DNA of 64,000 nucleotides, from NCBI GenBank assembly GCA_963801195.1, contig CAWDDX010000003.1:248001-312000 (forward strand). The letters run 5' to 3'. Numbering within the stretch: position 1 is the stretch's first letter; each line of letters begins with the position of its first letter. Shown one piece after another: positions 62,088 to 64,000 of the stretch. Below the pieces are notes generated by a model. That model saw only the letters and a list, made by a program, of their open reading frames with translations, did not search any database and was not told where the DNA came from. Source of the stretch: SZUA-36 sp963801195 (GTDB lineage Bacteria > Pseudomonadota > Gammaproteobacteria > Xanthomonadales > SZUA-36). The translations under genes and the position numbers were made by a program.

Positions 62088-63007
62088 CCGGGGAGCCGGC
62101 CCGAGCCGGTTTTAACCGGGTTCTGATCAATCTTGTTGTTATTTGCTGCCTCACAGCGGCTCACGCGTCGGCCACCGGTATCACCTTGCCACAGGCCAAC
62201 GGTGAATCCCTTACCCTGGCGGCGTCTGCGGACAGCATCGTCACCCTTGCGCCCAACCTCGCCGAACTGGTTTTTGCCGCCGGCGCGGGTGAACATCTGA
62301 AAGCCGTTGTCGAATACAGCAATTTTCCGGAACAGGTGGCAAGAATCCTCCGCGTGGGAGACGCGTTCCGTATCGACATCGAACGAATTGTTGAGTTGGA
62401 TCCAGACCTCGTCATTGCCTGGAAGTCGGGTAACCCACAGACCGCCCTGCAGAAATTGCAACAACTGGGCATCAAGGTATGGCAAGTTGAAATCACCAGG
62501 CCCGAGGAAATTGCCGACGTGGTGGCAAACATTTCCAGGGCCGCAGGCACTGAAACCGAAGGTATGGCCGAAGCCGCGAAATTGCGCAGCAAGCTTGCCC
62601 GTCTGCAACAACACAATGCAGGTAAATCCAGGGTGGATTACTTTTACCAGATCGCGCCACGCCCGCTTTACACGATCAATGGCGAACACATCATAAGCCG
62701 CAGCCTGGCGGTTTGTGGCGGTCACAACGTGTTTGAAGATCTGCCGGCACTGGCACCGTCAATCAGCCGCGAAGCGGTTATCTTCGCGAATCCTCAGGCG
62801 ATGATCGCACCGCAGATTCAAGGCGAACAGCCTGCATTACTCGCCTGGCAGGAATGGCCCGGGCTACAGGCCGTTAAAACCGGGTCCTTGCTTTACCTGC
62901 CGGCCGACGAAATCAACCAGGCAACGCCGCGTTTGCTGAACAGCATTGATTCGGCCTGCAAGTTTTTTGATGAAGTGCGCCCGTCAATCCAACGATTGGA
63001 AGACTAA
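62084..63007 (+). CDS. btuF: cobalamin-binding periplasmic protein
   Basis: 307 residues. The signal peptide ends near HASATG. The BtuF/FecB-like fold has SIVTLAPNLAELVFAAGAGE, VEYSNFPEQVARILRVGDAF, LDPDLVIAWKSGNP and the closing WQEWPGLQAVKTGSLLYL. It would carry B12 or a related corrinoid/iron chelate to an ABC importer; btuCD are not present. The ATG is coupled to the ampE stop. Confidence 0.88.
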   Translation: MTGEPARAGFNRVLINLVVICCLTAAHASATGITLPQANGESLTLAASADSIVTLAPNLAELVFAAGAGEHLKAVVEYSNFPEQVARILRVGDAFRIDIERIVELDPDLVIAWKSGNPQTALQKLQQLGIKVWQVEITRPEEIADVVANISRAAGTETEGMAEAAKLRSKLARLQQHNAGKSRVDYFYQIAPRPLYTINGEHIISRSLAVCGGHNVFEDLPALAPSISREAVIFANPQAMIAPQIQGEQPALLAWQEWPGLQAVKTGSLLYLPADEINQATPRLLNSIDSACKFFDEVRPSIQRLED

Positions 63008-63014
63008 TCCGTTT

Positions 63015-64000
63015 TTATAACGGCGCGGCCATTTGCATCAACGTGCCGGTCAACAGCGCCGCATAGGTACCGAGTGCATAACCCAATACTGCCAGCAGCA
63101 CGCCAACCGGGGCCAGTGAAGGGTGGAAGGCCGAAGCCACAACCGGTGCCGAGGCCGCTCCGCCAACGTTCGCCTGGCTACCCACCGCCATGAAGAAAAT
63201 GGGGGCCTTGATCAACCTGGCGACGATCAGCAGCAGGCTTGCATGCACCAGCATCCAGATACCTCCAACAACGAACATGGCCGGTGCATCACCAATTGCC
63301 ATGACGTCCATTTTCAAACCGATCGTTGCGACCAGGATATAGATAAACACGGATCCAACTTTCGACGCCCCAACGGCTTCAAATTTTCGTGCACGGGTAA
63401 ATGAAAGCAGCAACCCGCAGGTCGTGGCGAGCACCACCAACCAGAAAAATGGACTGCTGAGATTGGAGTTTTGCATGTTTTCCATTTCTGATATGGCCGT
63501 CGAAAGATAGTCGGCACCAAAATGGGAAAGACCTACTACACCGAATGCAATGGCCACGATTAACATAAAATCTGACAGCTCGGGTTTACGGTCGTGCTTC
63601 TTGTGGAATGCCTCGACCGTGTTTTGCAGCTCCGAAATTGCACTGCTATCGGCACCGTTCCAGGTGTCAATCTGCGTTGAACGCGCCGCAAAAAACAGCA
63701 GCACCGCCATCCAGATATTGGCGACAATGATGTCTATGGTGACCATCACCGAGAACATTTGATCACCTACCCCATAAATCTCCTTCATCGCCGCCTGGTT
63801 GGCGCCACCCCCGATCCAGCTGCCGGCGATCGTCGTCATGCCGCGCCAGACGGCATCCGGTCCGTGGCCGCCAACGACATCAGGATTAATCCATGACATG
63901 ATAATAATGGCCAATGGACCACCAATGACGATGCCGACGGTTCCCGTAAAAAACATGATCAATGCTTTTGGGCCAAGCGCAATAATTCTCTTAAAATCAA
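63015..64000 (-). CDS. DUF819-family membrane protein (N-terminus beyond window)
   Basis: The reading frame runs through the right window edge (about 328 codons shown). The visible N-terminal part IIALGPKALIMFFTGTVGIV, GGANQAAMKEIYG and the C-terminal VGSQANVGGAASAPVVASAF are DUF819 (YjcL-type) signatures. Members have about ten membrane helices and unknown substrates. It converges with btuF (7 bases between stops). Confidence 0.9.
   Translation of the reverse strand, partial: DFKRIIALGPKALIMFFTGTVGIVIGGPLAIIIMSWINPDVVGGHGPDAVWRGMTTIAGSWIGGGANQAAMKEIYGVGDQMFSVMVTIDIIVANIWMAVLLFFAARSTQIDTWNGADSSAISELQNTVEAFHKKHDRKPELSDFMLIVAIAFGVVGLSHFGADYLSTAISEMENMQNSNLSSPFFWLVVLATTCGLLLSFTRARKFEAVGASKVGSVFIYILVATIGLKMDVMAIGDAPAMFVVGGIWMLVHASLLLIVARLIKAPIFFMAVGSQANVGGAASAPVVASAFHPSLAPVGVLLAVLGYALGTYAALLTGTLMQMAAPL

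Overview
The window looks like a chromosomal segment of a free-living gammaproteobacterium. The clearest evidence is the block gshB - tonB-like - yqgE - ruvX next to pilG - pilI - pilJ - pilL(chpA) - chpC, which matches the Pseudomonas-type Chp (type IV pilus chemosensory) neighbourhood. The folX-folE pair, the erpA/nudC/ampE block, rsmE/bioA and nudE/cysQ are also typical of that class. I cannot assign an order or genus from sequence alone. No rRNA, tRNA, complete insertion sequence or CRISPR array was found. Intergenic regions hold several families of short, transposase-less inverted-repeat elements.

Layout. 1-8.5 kb: an edge-truncated GH17-GT2 fusion (beta-glucan type), a small lipoprotein, a periplasmic PD40 propeller protein and a complete carbohydrate ABC importer operon (lipoprotein, two permeases, MalK-type ATPase). 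8.7-13.4 kb: a repeat element, a secreted fasciclin protein, folX-folE, a photolyase and a secreted stand-alone EF-Tu domain II. 13.5-21.5 kb: a small ORF bounded by inverted repeats; a LysR regulator divergent from an azoR - DoxX - pirin - DODA-type dioxygenase operon that suggests quinone/aromatic stress defence; a CPBP protease, an NTF2-like protein, a class C serine hydrolase and an OmpA-like lipoprotein. 21.6-24.9 kb: two MITE-like elements, a hipBA operon with an operator array and a truncated hsdR-like remnant, then dodecin and a YegP-like protein. 25.4-34 kb: a TolB_N/TPR membrane protein, iorBA molybdenum hydroxylase, a frameshifted AraC remnant, a ScyD/ScyE-like protein, a LysR regulator and a spondin-domain protein.

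34-45 kb: repeats, a DUF3302-HlyD-NodT export operon, a K+ channel, two secreted hypotheticals, a thioesterase, a LytTR response regulator, ruvX-yqgE, tonB-like and gshB. 45-54 kb: the Chp cluster, in which pilG, pilL and chpC are intact but pilI and pilJ change frame seven times, always in the same direction. 54-64 kb: rsmE-bioA, an IMPase-family gene with nudE and cysQ, a candidate small RNA with near-consensus promoter and terminator, a DUF6776-like protein, erpA, nudC, ampE, btuF and an edge-truncated DUF819 transporter.

The most unusual signals are the same-sense frame changes in pilI/pilJ, repeat elements whose terminal TAG is the stop codon of three different genes, the hipBA-hsdR remnant, the secreted EF-Tu domain II, the inverted-repeat-bounded small ORF and the candidate sRNA at about 58.87-58.96 kb.
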